A stretch of 64,000 nt of DNA, taken from contig NC_080041.1 of the NCBI RefSeq assembly GCF_012489685.1, positions 135,857,785 through 135,921,784 of the forward strand, in the 5' to 3' direction. This DNA comes from Lotus japonicus. Lineage: Eukaryota; Streptophyta; Magnoliopsida; Fabales; Fabaceae. Position 1 is the stretch's first letter; each line of letters starts with the position of its first letter. The notes beneath the pieces are model-generated. The model ran no database searches. It saw nothing but the letters and a program-made list of their open reading frames with translations, and had not been told where the DNA came from. Shown here piece by piece: positions 36,630 through 50,000 of this stretch. A program made the translations under genes and the position numbers.

Positions 36630-39600
36630 TCATGGGCATTGAGGATTGTTGCCAGGACCACCATAGTAGAAATACGTGCCCCATTTGTTGTTGCTGGAGC
36701 TTTTGATGTTGTAACAGTTTGTGTTCTCAGCTAAGGTTAAGATGTTGTTCACAGAGCTGAGACTATTATCTGTGTCTACGATCTCAAGGTTCCGGAAGTA
36801 ACTTGCTTTTCCAAAGCCATCATCGGCGAAGTGGCCTGAGCCCATTTGGGTGGAGGTGTGTTGGCCGGTGACATGCGTGTTCACTACCTCGCCACCCCAC
36901 TCCACCATGGTGGCGTGGGTGGCTAAGTGTGTGAACAACTCTGTCGGCCAATACCCTACCAATGCGCCGTCACCAAAACTCATCCACCAATTCCCTATCT
37001 TGGGGTCCTAGATAATAATATATGTTCAATCACTTGAGGTAAGTTAAACAACTTCAAATTATATATATTTATGTAGTAAATTGTACATATGATGAAGAAA
37101 TGAAATTGTTAACCTTCCAAATGAGGATGGTAATGTCGAATTGGCTGGCATCATAAGAAGAGATAGGAGAAATGGCAGCTCCAATTGCTATCCTGTTATT
37201 TGTTTGCACAAAACCAGCACAGAGAAGGTTGTAGCATCCTGTTGCTTGATATGAGTCACTCTGCAATATCACCCACAATTAAACCATTTCATTCAAATGA
37301 ACCGATCACTTGACGAGTTCCCAATTTAACCGATCAAGTGATAAAATTTAGAAATATGAATGAATGCTGACCGTCCAATAAGTGAATAATCTGGGCTTGC
37401 TGTCACCATAAAGCTCCGGACTGACCTGACTAGTAGAATAATCAAAGCTTCAGAGACTATTTAATTGATCATTTGACCAAAAATTCATAAAGTTACTATA
37501 TAGTTTCTTTATAACTCCACATTGAATGCATTGTACGAAATGTTGTAATAATACAATCTCCTCAATTCATCAATGTTGGGTTGCTTAAAGCAATCGACCA
37601 AAATATATTAATTACAAATTGCCAATTGAATAAGAAAATGGAAGAATATATGAAGTTAGGAATATATTATATATACCTGCCATCCAGCTTCAATGCTATT
37701 GAGATCAGAGCCATCAAAGGATCCAGAAAGAATCCAAATTTGTGAGAGGCTGAACTCGTTGACCACTTCGATTGATGGATCCCACACGTTTATTGTCGCC
37801 TTTGCCCCATACACTTCTTCTGGTGATCCTGTGTACGCAATTGCATGCTACACACATACACAAAATTAAGTTACCTTATCTTAATCAATTAAAAATACTA
37901 CACAAAATAGATTATTATTACTACAAATTGACTATTGCAATTGATTGCTATGTAAAAAAGATAACATAAAAAAATGTCAAAGAAGAAGAGTGTAGCCAAG
38001 GGAGGTAGATGGGGTGATCTCATATATTTATGTTGTAATTAATATATTCGGAAGCCCCAGCACTCAATATTTATTTACTACAGTACTTAGAAAATAAAAA
38101 AAATTGAAAAACGAATCTTTGCATCATTATTAAACGAGAAGAGTGTAAATTGTTAGCGGGACCCGGATCCTGGTCAAAATCATTACATGAATGGTAACAA
38201 TTGCACTGTCAGCTCTTAAATTCATGCATGTTAGTTGCTGGACATTGGAAATAAATGTAAAAATTCAAGTAAATATTGAGTAAAATCACCGTATTACAAG
38301 GAGAAACTACAATCTTGTTATGTCTCCTTTCAGATTTACAATATACTTAGTTATATTTATCAGCTACTTGCAAGTGCAACTAAAATTCACAAAATGCATG
38401 TTTGTGCATTGAAATACATGCATTAGTAATTTAAGTGTACATTCTTTTTTTTACCAAGATATCTCCACAATCACCTTAGGGCTCTAATCATTAACTAAAT
38501 GTTTAAAGAACTCGACTATCTACTAATTGTACTGAGACTTGTGGTTTTAAGTGTGCATTTTCTTGTGCTATTATATTCATTGGCTGTTTAGTTCATGTCT
38601 ACATAAATTATATTCACATTATAATCCATGACACAAATATTGAGGCAGATTAAGGATCATAGATCATAGACCATAGATTTGATTCTTAAACTAAATTTGA
38701 TATCTACATATTAAGAATCATCTAGTTGTTAGATAAATGTGATATGGACAGTGACACTCATAAGCTAATTGAGTAGAGACCATAGATGGAAATGTTCCTT
38801 TTGAAAAAGCTTTAAGCAAATTAAAGACAATGATGGTAGAGTTGAAAAGAGTGACTTCTAAAACAATGAAAATGATGGTGGCGACTGAAAGGGACAGGAA
38901 TCCACGCACTCACCTCATGGCCATTGCCACTGACAACATCGGGAGCGTCGACGCGGCGGGAGAGAGGTGATAACCGTCGCTGTTTCTTCCCAAACTTATA
39001 CAAAGACTTTGCTCTCAGCACATCATGCACTGTGCTCCGCCGCACCGGAACAGTTCCCTTAGGACAACGTGTCCCATTTTGGTGCCATGTTTGCCACGCG
39101 CCGCCACTCACACTATCCTTCATCCCATTCACATTAATATTCATCCCCCTTGGCATCTCCGTTGGCATCTTCTGTTACATTTAATCAAACAAAACTAATT
39201 TAATCCTAATCAAATCAAACTATATATATATATATATATATATATATCAAATAAAGTGTGAAAAACTCTATAATCACTTCTCATTAGAAGCTACGAGTCT
39301 CATAAGTTTTTAAGTAAATGTATATTGGATTTTGCTCAAATCGTGAAACCAAGCATAGAATCAGGTGTTTACCTGGATCTTGTGATTTTTTAGAAGGGGG
39401 TGATCTAGAGCTGGTTGCTTTCTTTTGTCAACACAGTCTATGAGATCACCGTCTGGACTCTGAACAAAGGAAAAACAACATTTTCAGGTATATATATTGT
39501 AGCATTAATATACATACATATTATTTTGGCCGGGTTCGAATAACTATAAGGCCTAATATCATCCTGGATGGCCTCAGAGGTTTCACAACTGAGTGAAAAC

Positions 39601-39894
39601 TGTGTTGGTCGGTTAGGATGATCAAAACATTTATGAATATATTATTACCTGTATGGTGAGGACAGGGGTCTTGTTAATCTTGTCCAAGTGCTTCTGAATT
39701 CTCTGGAGTCTGAGGCTACTGACTTGCCTGTACCTTGTGAAGTTTAGGGTGGTGGATTCAACTGCAACCGTTTGAAGGAGAGAGAACAAGAAACCCAAAA
39801 GAAGAAGGAGAAGATGGTGGTGATTAAGAGAAGAGGAGCAGGAAAACTTGGATCTCTTCATCCCAAGAGTGCCCATTTCTCTTTTCAGCACCAA
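36630..39894 (-). CDS. Secreted neprosin-domain protein (DUF239 family)
   Basis: Seven predicted coding exons (39894-39649, 39459-39373, 39171-38914, 37847-37677, 37425-37372, 37260-37114, 37007-36630), every junction GT-AG and every coding exon a multiple of three, give 446 residues. A signal peptide ([21 protein letters not shown]) precedes the neprosin activation region: [20 protein letters not shown], then [20 protein letters not shown]. The catalytic-type domain follows ([57 protein letters not shown]), ending [12 protein letters not shown]. Neprosin itself is a glutamic, prolyl-cleaving endopeptidase from pitcher plants; most plant relatives are uncharacterised extracellular proteins, so protease activity here is inferred. 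In-frame ATGs at codons 7 and 12 are alternative starts. All junctions are clean, so the gene looks intact. Confidence 0.93.
39221..39247. repeat. (TA)n microsatellite in neprosin intron 2
   Basis: Uninterrupted TA dinucleotides, 27 bases. Confidence 0.95.
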
Positions 39895-40727
39895 GATAAG
39901 AAAATAGGTAAAAGAAAAAACAAGAGCTAGAGAACCATTACTAGCAATGCAAACAGCATGAAGTAAATCTCAGTTTCATGAAACATTTCCATTTACCATA
40001 CCTAAACACTAACACCACCTAAGTTAAAGGAAGTTGGAAAAGGACTTAGTGAGGCAAGTTAAAATCTCTCTCTCTAAGTATTAATGGTGAGGAGAGGGTG
40101 GTGGTTGGGGTTAATTAAGCTGGTAGCTGCTCAGAGACCCTGTTGGACCTTCAGCATCAAAATCATGATTGCTTCTTGCATTTGATTCATGTATATTAAT
40201 GGTACATACATGATGATGAAGCTTTAATTTTCATTTCAAATATTTCAAGAATGCACAAAAGTTGAAGCAATGAAGGAGATAAAATTTATGAGGTAAGGGA
40301 AGAGAGAAATTAGTTGAAAGCATATTGAAAGCTTTCAAACCTACCCAACTAAAAACAATCCCTCTTTAATTGCAATTCTTCAATGTGCATCTGCCACCAT
40401 ACTCTTTGCCATTAATACTTACTTCCATTTCACACTCTATACCTTCTATTCTCTTACTTTATTGCTTCCTTTCCTTCACTACAGTATATATCCCTTCTTT
40501 TGCTTGTTAGTAGTATTTTTTTATTGAAAGAAAAGGATGCATCAGAAAGTAATTAAAATGTGCACTCAATTGGTGGGGAGGTGTGGTTACGCCATGCTCA
40601 GCCTGCTGCTCTTGCTGCTCTTGAGTATTTCAACATTATCACCCTCATGTATTTCTTACAGGGGTTGATTAAATAATTTTTCCGATAAGTGTGTTAATTA
40701 AAATACAAAACTTTTAAAACTTAATCA
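39895..40727. other. Neprosin upstream region
   Basis: Presumed 5' leader and promoter. A CT-rich run (CTCTCTCTCTAAGTA near 40065) is present; nothing else supported. Confidence 0.45.
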
Positions 40728-40916
40728 ACCACAAGGTAGTGTAGCGGTTAGCTTATTTCGTCCATTAACCAATAAGTCATGGATTCGATTCTCACCCATG
40801 AAAATGGAGCGCATATTATAGTATGTCATTGATCACTTAGTGCGAGCACCGGTGACAAAAAATTAATTATTAATAAGTGGTGGATACCATAGGCTCACAA
40901 AAATAAAAATAAAAAT
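40728..40916 (+). mobile_element. tRNA-derived SINE with perfect target duplication
   Basis: Box A-like TAGTGTAGCGGTTAGC, box B-like GGATTCGATTCTCACC, and an A-rich tail with AAATAAAAATAAAAAT. AACTTAATCA at 40718-40727 and 40917-40926 is a perfect 10-bp target-site duplication. 189 bp. Confidence 0.9.
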
Positions 40917-41162
40917 AACTTAATCACTTACTTTCTTAATATTTATTAATATAACAACTTGTCTATGATATTCCTTGTCAATCCACGTGTCACTGTAATG
41001 TAATTGGATAATAGAAAAATAATATGTATAAAAAGAATGTATAAAATTAATCAATAGAAATTTATATGAAATGAATTATATATTTTAAAGATATTGATTA
41101 CATTTATTTTTATTTAATACCTTATTTATAAAGTAATGGAAAATTTTGTAGATATCTTAGAA

Positions 41163-41425
41163 GAGCAATGCTATATAGTACGAGAGGGCACGTACGAAGA
41201 ATGCACGAGAGTAATTTTGTGGCGGTTTTAAACCGCCACAAAATTACAACTGCCAAAAAAAAAAGCAAACCTACTATTTCTGGCGGTTTTGTTCAAAACC
41301 GCCACAAAATTACAACTGTCAAAATAAAAAGAAAAGCTACGGTTTCTGGCGGTTTCTAACCGCCAAAAAATGCTTCGTGCGTGGTGCACGAGCCCCAAGG
41401 TCGTGCCCCAGAGCATTTTCCTATC
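41163..41425. mobile_element. MITE-like element with three GGCGGTTT hairpins
   Basis: Three palindromes (GGCGGTTTTAAACCGCC at 41221-41237; GGCGGTTTTGTTCAAAACCGCC at 41282-41303; GGCGGTTTCTAACCGCC at 41348-41364) are spaced about 60-65 bases apart. The first two are each followed by ACAAAATTACAACTG. The outer flanks, rich in CACG/CGTG words (GAGAGGGCACGTACG and GGTCGTGCCCCAGAGC), are roughly inverted and both next to AATGCT/AGCATT. No target duplication could be read. Confidence 0.6.
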
Positions 41426-41834
41426 TTAGAATAAGAAGTATTGTAAGATGATGTGTGGAAGAATATCATTGCTAGAAAAAATGGTTAACTTTCCTCCTAG
41501 TCAGCGTATTGGGAGACTTTTCTCCTAGTTGTCTGTGTTTTTTAGGAGAGATATTTAGAGATGTGTTATATAAACGCACGACCATCCATATGACATGAAA
41601 ATTATTGAAAGAGTATTTAAATTGGGTAAGCTTCTAATCTCGAATCTCGATTTCTTCTGGATTTAAACCATTTTTTAGTAGTCAGAATATACTAAGGATT
41701 TTTTTTACAGCACCTCTTTTTAAGGTGTTAAATAGGCAAGGATATATTTAGATGACAATCTAATCCGTATTCAAAGAAATTTTTTGTAATAATGGTAAAG
41801 TCATAAGTGTCAGCAAAAGATTTAATTAAGTTTT

Positions 41835-43270
41835 GGCTTAATACATCAGAATGTCCCTAGAATTGTAAAGAGAATCAAATCTAGGGCCTGGAAAATTTTT
41901 GCTTCCAATTGGGTCCCTTGGAATTTTTTTTAATTCAATTAAGAACAAAGTGTGTCTGATGCTGAAGTGGCTTCAATTTTAGCCTACTCAGCTTTTCCAC
42001 GTGGCATTTCAATTTTTTTTTTAATTGAAAAAATTCTAAAACTTAATTTTTTAAAATCCAACTCATATATTAAAGCATAAATAAAAAATAAAAACTTAAT
42101 AAAAACCTAAATCTAATTAAAAAAACCTAATCTAATAAAATACCCTCTTCTCCTCATATAAAAAAACCTAACCTAACAAAATCTAATATAAAAAACCTAA
42201 TCAATCTGGAACCTTCCTCCTCCACTTTCTCCTAATCAAAATTCAGTTAAACCCAAAACCCCTTGTGTCCCTTTCCCCTACCTTGTAATGCTACAGAGGA
42301 AAAAAAAACCCAGATTGAAGCTTTGAGAGAGGAAGAAGATTATGGGATAGAGGCTTTGAAACAGAGAAACGTAGCAGAGCTGTGGTGGTGGTGCGATTTG
42401 TTGGGCACGGCGGCGCCGACGATGACTTCACCACCTCCTTCCTTCCTTCTAAATCGCCTCCACCGCGCTCCTCTGCTAGCCACCGCCACGCTCCACTCCT
42501 CCTTCTTGGTCGCGTCCTCTCTCTACTCCTCTCGTGCCGCCACGACTCTCCATTCTCCCTCACGAGGTTCCGATCTGCCACTGTTTCTCCTCTCACACGC
42601 CGGCATGTCTGTCGCTGTTGTTCCTCCACTCGAATCCGTTCCGGTTCGCTTCTCCCTTTCCCCTTTGAATCTCTGTGTTTTGTTGCTGGTTTTGATGTGA
42701 GACTTGTTGGAAATCTGGAAAGAATGAAGGTTTGGGGGTTTTTTGAACCAACCTACAAATGAGGGAGAGTGGAGGTGCGGGATGTGTGAGAACGTGTATA
42801 CCAATTTTTGAATTAGATATTTCTTTGTTAATGTTTGAAGAGGAGATGATGATAAAGAGGAGAATATACTTTTGGGTTCTTAAATTTCTGGATTTGAAGA
42901 TGAATGAGGATGAAGATGAATGAAGATGTTTTTTTGTTATTAATAGATTATTAGATTAGGTTATTATTTAGATTAGGTAATTATTTAGTTAAGGAATTTT
43001 ATTTAAATTAGAGATTTATTAAGTTTTTTAATTTTTTTCTGATTATTTAATTGAGTTGGAATTAAAAATAATTTTTTATTATTTTTTTAATTAAAAAATA
43101 ATAATAAAAGCCACGTGGAATTAATGACCGGGATAAAATTGGGGGCTAGCACACTTTAGCCTTAATTGAATTAAAAAAAAATTATAGAGACCCAATTTGA
43201 TGCAAAAATTTTCTAGGCCCTGAATTTGATTCCCTTTACATTTACAGGAGGTCTACTGATGTATTAAGCC
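41835..43270. mobile_element. Mutator-like element (possible Pack-MULE), 1.4 kb
   Basis: The ends GGCTTAATACATCAGA and CTGATGTATTAAGCC are inverted, and similarity continues inward (AGGGCCTGGAAAATTTTTGC left, GCAAAAATTTTCTAGGCCCT right). TTAAGTTTT at 41826-41834 and 43271-43279 is a perfect 9-bp target duplication, diagnostic for Mutator-like transposition. No transposase. The interior (about 42240-42800) is distinctly GC-richer and gene-like, with overlapping open frames on both strands. Confidence 0.92.
42263..42700 (+). other. GC-rich 145-codon frame inside the MULE, unknown
   Basis: Not recognised. The plus-strand frame contains ALREEEDYGIEALKQRN, then a serine/leucine/arginine-rich stretch (LLATATLHSSFLVASSLYSS). 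An overlapping 112-codon minus-strand frame (42629-42291) is equally open, so coding cannot be assumed. The composition contrast with the AT-rich arms suggests captured genic DNA, perhaps a first exon and leader. Confidence 0.3.
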
Positions 43271-44075
43271 TTAAGTTTTTATGTAAGTGACTATTAAAAA
43301 CCTAAACGTAATTCTAACTTTTCCAAGGTTAATATTCACATATGGATAAATTTATGGCTATGGGTGTGTGAACAATAGTTCTAAAGGATCCGATGTTCAT
43401 TATCACACTTACACTACACAAATTTTTATTGTATAATTAGTAAACTTTTTAAAAAGTTTATTTTATGCAAAGGATTATATTTGTATTGTTTTTTACAATT
43501 TAAGATTTAATAGATCTTTGAACATTTTGTGAAATGAGTTATATGATGTACGATTAATCATATCCTTATTGTATCAATTTTTAGGAACCATAGAAAAAGA
43601 AAGTTTGTTTTAAATGTATTCATACAGAAAGACAGCCATAAACAATACTATCTCTTAATTAATTCTGTAAAGGACTTCCAGTTTAGAATAGAAAGACCAT
43701 AACTTTCACATTCATACAAAAGTTACAAACTACTCTTCATACAACCATATTTTTAATGCGACAAATCCATCGAGTGTCACTAAATAATGGGTAAGACCTC
43801 CCTGATTTGAGAATAAACACAATATATATTACCACCAAAATTGATAGAGCAATAGAAACAAAGAAGTTACAGACCATTCCCCTCATCTGATTTACAATTA
43901 TATTGATACATTAAATACCCAGGCAGAAAAAAACTGGGTAAAAAGCCTCCAGTTGTGTATACCTATATCATTGACTGTAACAGTGCGACCAAAAATTTGG
44001 TTATGAATGAGAATTCCGTATCCCCACCCTGGAAAAGAGAGGGAAGAACAAAAAACTTGATGAAAGACGAACTGC
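43271..44075. other. GCN1 3' flank
   Basis: Untranslated and intergenic DNA downstream of the GCN1 stop codon; no other gene seen. Confidence 0.45.
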
Positions 44076-47000
44076 TTAGCTAGTTGACATATCTTCATCA
44101 CTGTCTTCACTGGCATCACTGCAACACAGTAAATGCAACCATGAGAAAAATTTATTAATAATACAAGCATGGAATGTTAAGCACGGAATCAGTTCAAGCT
44201 ACGAAAAAAACCGACTGGTGATTAACAATTCCTGATATTACTGCTAGAGCACTGTTATTCTATTATTTCACTTATTTCTTTTCTTATAATTTCTTCTATA
44301 TCATTTTATATATAAAGTGCTTCTTTAATTTTTTATGCTAGTGCTCCTTTTTGAGCATACAAGTACCTATATTCAGGAAGCTTTGATAGTCGTCTAGCAT
44401 CCAAGCCAGTGATATACTTCTGTGCTGCTTGAACATTTTCTGAACCTGGAAAAACCAAATCCATCGAAGTGTAAGAAGACATTCATTCCAATTATCAGTT
44501 GATAATTCTAAAAAAATACGCAAGACAGAAAGAAAAACCTGTTAAATGATGGATGGATGTGGTGTTAAAAACGCATACATCAGATGAAATTAAAGATTTT
44601 CTTAAGCAGTTAAGGCAGAAAATTTGGTAGATAGTAGGCTTTAGCAACTTGTGAGGTATGTAAATGGCAGTTTCAGTATCGCATGAATAATGCCATAAGT
44701 TATTCCAAGTTTGATAAGTTTTAAGCAGATTCAAGCAAAGAATAAATTAGGGCAGTCAAACTAATGAATTCCAGACAAGCAAAACTATGAAAAAATACCA
44801 AGCCACTCGATAAAGTAGTAGATATGAAAACTTCAAAACTTAGATAGGCATTATCACAAAATCATGAAATAACCAACCAATTGATAAAATTAATCGTCAG
44901 ATGTTGCTAGGAGTGCCCAGAAGGGGAAAAAATCAAAATTTGTTTTATTAGCTTTTGGTTTCGCTCGTTTTACTTAAAGATTTCAAAACTAGACTCTGAA
45001 CTTCATTTGCTTGTCAACAATATATATGTTGACTGTTGAGATAATAACAAAATGCAGATGAACGTACCCTTTGTTAATTGGAGTGCATGTACAGCGCATC
45101 GTTCTGCAGCAAGTCTTACAGGAGTACTTGCATCTTTTAAACATTCTGCTATTGCAGGACCAACAATTGTGCCATGTAACATGATGGCTGAAGGATTTGC
45201 CTGGAATGTTTCAGTAACGAGAAACGTAAAATTTAGGTAATATTATTATACAGGTGGTATCAAGGTAAAGAGTAAAGACTGATCAAGCACATACTTTGGC
45301 AACAGCCTTTATAGCAGATAACGCTCTTCTTCTAACTTCACTTGATTCATCATGTGTGGACGAAACTAGCAATGAAAGAACATCTTTGTAAAGCAGGGTG
45401 TCTGGAGGATCCACCTGAGCTCTATAAAGAAGGAGTCTTCCCAATGCCTTAGTCGATGTTTCACGGAGGGGGAACTGTTTAACATAAATTGAATACAATC
45501 AGTGAAGAGAGAAAATATAAAATAAAAAAAATAGTTTGGGATTAACATACCTTCTCATCCTTCAAGGTAACTCTAAGACAATCTACAATAGTTGGGAACA
45601 AAGGCGACGAAAAAATTGGAACAGGATTGTGATGGAACAAGGAAGAGATAGTTAGAATGGAGCCATGCCTAGGAGACCAACTTGGTGAATTAGCTAGACT
45701 TGACAGTTCCTGAATCAACTCTGTCAGTTGAACATCTTCAAGATACTGCAATTATAGTTACAAGACAATTAAACAAAATAAGACATAATCAGACAATGAA
45801 GCAGAATTAAGCAGATATGATAAATCCATGAAATGGAGGCAATTGCAATATGTTAAAGTAACAAGGTCATTCAAATACCGAAAGATTTTGGCGGAAAACT
45901 AAAGCAACATATTAGCCTGTGAAAGAAGTTTCCCTCAACAGTTTACAAACCTGTGTCAAGATACCCAAAATTCTTGCAGCATACATTCGAACTCTCTCAT
46001 CATCATGATGAATTAAATCCTTGAGAACGCTGTAAGCACGATCTCTAACAGCAGAACTCACATTCTTCCCAGCATGCTTCATGACCCCTTTCAAAGCTGT
46101 CAAAATAGCTTCACGGACGCCACCATCCGATCCCTGTATAATCAAGTTCCAATCGTTTTGTATTGAATAAGTAAAATCTAGCAATATTACAAGTTTAAGA
46201 TTACAGTATTGAATCAACTTAGGTCTGAAAAATAGAATTAATATTACCTGCAGAGTGGACAGCAAATCACTAACCAAAGGGTCAACCCTAGTACTGAGGC
46301 CACTAAGCTTTCCAAGGGCCAGGGCAGCACTCGAACGAATAGTTCTGCAATCACAATATGTATAATAAGAAAGAATAATAAAACATAGAAGCGATAGTTA
46401 CAACCATCAATGACAGAATAGCCAATTCATATGAAGTTAAGCAAAATAAACAGAGATAATTGAGTTAATAGCAGCAAAGACTTCTCAATTTGGTTCTTGT
46501 GTAAAGTTTGAATTACAATATTGTCAACAACACGTCTTCATTTTGTTTTTAGTTTTCAAAGTTTTGTACATTTTATTGTTTCCTATACAAAACTTTGAAA
46601 GCAGAAAATAAAATGAAAACAAGGTGGTGATTTTGTAATCAAAACTAAAAACAGAAAATGGAAATGGAAACCAAACAAGTCTTTGATATAAACTACGTTA
46701 GCAATTGACTTAAATCTGCCTTTTTCTATCCCTGAATTTTGGTATCATATGCAAGTCACCTGACAACTACATTAATAGTTCACTCCAGAGATCGTGATTT
46801 TTGCCAATGTGTGAAATGAATCAAATCATTAGGTCTAATCTACGTAAGTTAAATTTCATACATTGCATCATTCATGGAAGTGAGAAACAATTGGTGACAG
46901 ATGAAGGAGAAAAGAATTGTCTCATACTAACCTTGTACTATCCTGTAGACACTTAACAAATGTCGTTTGCAGCTGAGGAAGAAATGGTTTTAAAGAAATC

Positions 47001-50000
47001 CCACCCTTTCTTATCATGATGGTTAGAGTAGACAAAATTGCACTCTTAACCTGCCATGGGAAGCGATCACCTATTATGCGGATAAGAGGCCTGTGAAAAA
47101 CATGATTGCAGTGTCAGAACATATTAAAGATAAAATGTTACAAAAACAGTAAATGATAACATCTACAGTCCCATTTGGGACAACTGTGAAGTATGGACAA
47201 TCTAATGCCCACTTCACCTTAAGTCTTGAGGTTCTGAGAAAATTATCTTTAGTTATAACTTATAAGAATGGAAGACGAGATCAAGCTCTTCTTCAATAGA
47301 GTCGCTCAAATACCGTGTCAAGAATCTAAAGAACCTAACAACTTAAGTTGGCAAGCAACGGAGCATAAATGATTTTACATCTACCGCTATGAAACAATGG
47401 AGCGCATGCAGATTACCTGACTAGACAGACACTATGTAAGTTTTTCAAATAATATTATTATAAAATGATATTATTTGAAACTTGCTCAGATAAAATATAA
47501 AGATTTAAAAGTAAAACTACATCAGCAGTTTTTTTATTTAGATACCCGGTAATTGGGATGACAAACTCCTTGAGTGATTGTTCACTTGTCACCTCTATCA
47601 GTTCACCAAGTCCCAATGCTGCCTGCTCCCTCAATTCAGCAGACCCACTTATGAGACCCTGGGAGCATAAAATTTAACTCTGAGTGAGTTTTGGGTGTAA
47701 ACCTTCCAACCATAAGCATATCACATAAAGATTTAAGCAGTAAACAACATTGCTACAAATCTTCCAAGAGTAACTTTCAACTGTGCAGCAAACTAAACAA
47801 TAAATATATTCTGATTATTATTATTATCCAACAATTGAGCACAGATGGCAGCAAAGGCAAGCGAAAATAATATATGAAACTTGATGACAGCCATGAAAAA
47901 GTTGCCCATATAAAGGTCAAAAGAGTTCCGCATGTCTGAAAGTGAGGCCAATGAAATTCTATAGGAAAACTGACGGATCATAGGAAAACTGTAATAGTTA
48001 TATCAAGACAGTAACAGTACTAGGTGGTGTCTTTAGATATCCACGAAGAATATAAAATGGTAAGCATGCAACTAGACTACAAACATGCAAGGCAAACACG
48101 AAAAGCAGAAATTTCAAAGTAATGAAAAGTGAATACTTGGAGAAAAATTGGCAATATAGGCTGAAGTGCTTTAGGAAGACAAAATCCAGGTATGAGTATT
48201 GGTCCTCCCTGCAAAGCAATTACACAAAACACAGGAACAGTCACAATCTTGAATTAAACATTAGCAACTTAAAAGAGAATATTTGAAAGTCAGTTAAGAA
48301 TAACTTTCAAAGTTACAGCCCCACCTTCCTCTTCCTCCGTTCCTTGTCTCGAGATGTTGATATAGCATCACGGACTAGTTTTATGTACGAAGGGAGTACC
48401 TCCTTGGGTACTGAAATAATGACTCTTGACAAAGCCTCCCAAGCAACCTAATGTAAAGCAAATTTAAATAATATACTAATAGAGGATCTAAGTATTATAT
48501 CCAATAGTCGAATAGCTTACACTAACGGTAGATGTATCAGGATCACTCAGCAAGATGATTAGGGTAGATATCATGTTTGGAGCTTCATCAACCAGATATA
48601 ACTTGCTATTTTTTAAGAAATATCCAATTAGATATGAACTTGATCTTCTGACAGTAGCCTGTAGACATAAGTTGTCAAAAAGAAACCATATATAAAGTGG
48701 AGTAGGCCAAGTACTGGAGGGCACAGAATTCCAGCAGTTATCACAAGACAAGTACCTGGCTATCACTAACACCTTTGACAAGCTCTGATATGAGTGGCTC
48801 AATACCTTCCTCATCAATAACTGAGACAACTGTTTCAGCAGCCTCCTTAGCCGATGTTTGAACCTCCTACAATTTCAACAATCAACAGAAAAGGAATTAA
48901 AATGTCTTCTGTATAATGTAAATAAAAATCTCATAAAATACTCAAATAAAATATGATTTCCGAAAAGAAAAAAATCCCAATGATGTGTCTTGTCTACCTT
49001 GTCATCACTACCCATTGCTGATAGTAAAGGAGGAAGCACAGTACCAAGATGAAAGTCAAGACCAGGCCCAGCAACATCTGCTAAAGCCCCCAGAGCATGT
49101 GCATGGAAGGCACTGGACAGTTATCGAGAAAATTTATAGTAAAGATACAACTGATATATCATCTAAAAAAAAATCATCAAAACAGAGACACATACGATAA
49201 TGGAGGGTGAACCAGTTTGGGTAAAATGTGAGGCAATACAGCACTTGTTCTGACACTACAAAAGAAAATGTGAAAGTTTAGTCAATGACAAGAAATTGGC
49301 ATAAAAAATAACTTCAGTATTCATGATCACTATGACAGTGATGGTGCCGAACGTGCTACCTCAGAATTTGTTTAAGGCCATCCAGTGCAGTATCAGAAGT
49401 TCTATCATCCTCCAATGCATGTAAAAGAGTCGGAACAATCTCATCAATAGCTTGCAATCCAGCACTCTACGTTGCGATTTTGGGGGATAAGGTTAGTAGT
49501 GCATGAAGTGTTAATTTCAGAGACCAATAACAAAAAACTTAATAGAAAAGCACGAGAAGATGGCATAGAGTGCAACCTTATACAGAGTACTAAACGCTAA
49601 GCCTGCTGATTCACGAACCTCAGGTACACTGTAAACATATCCATCCATCTATATATCAGATATTGCTTTCTTAAAAATCCCATAAACAGAGAAATCTGAA
49701 TTAAAATGCACCTATCACAGAGGGCAGTCCGAATAGTGAGGATGAGGTCATTCATGAAAGTCAACAACTGACTCTTACCAGCGCTAGCCATAACTTCACT
49801 CAGACCACTACATACACCCTAATCACGCAATGAAAATTATAATTGTATCAAATAACAAAAGCTGTCAAAATTAGAAGATTAGGATTAACAAAATTCCAAC
49901 ACCAATAACTACTCTAACCTGTCTTTTGCTGCTGTCAGGGTCATTCAGCCCCCGGGATAAGATTGGGATTATCAAGGGAAGCACCCGCTCACCAAGCTTC

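Noticed and set aside
38924..39184. 86-codon plus-strand frame
   Set aside because: Antisense to neprosin exon 3, which has clear family similarity and clean splice sites.
41219..41365. Regularly spaced palindromic repeats resembling a CRISPR array
   Set aside because: Plant nuclear context, only three units, and similar rather than unique spacers; it is a repeat expansion in a MITE-like element.
42291..42629. 112-codon arginine-rich minus-strand frame in the MULE
   Set aside because: Overlaps an equally open plus-strand frame in GC-rich DNA; no family recognised, so it is not listed as a gene.
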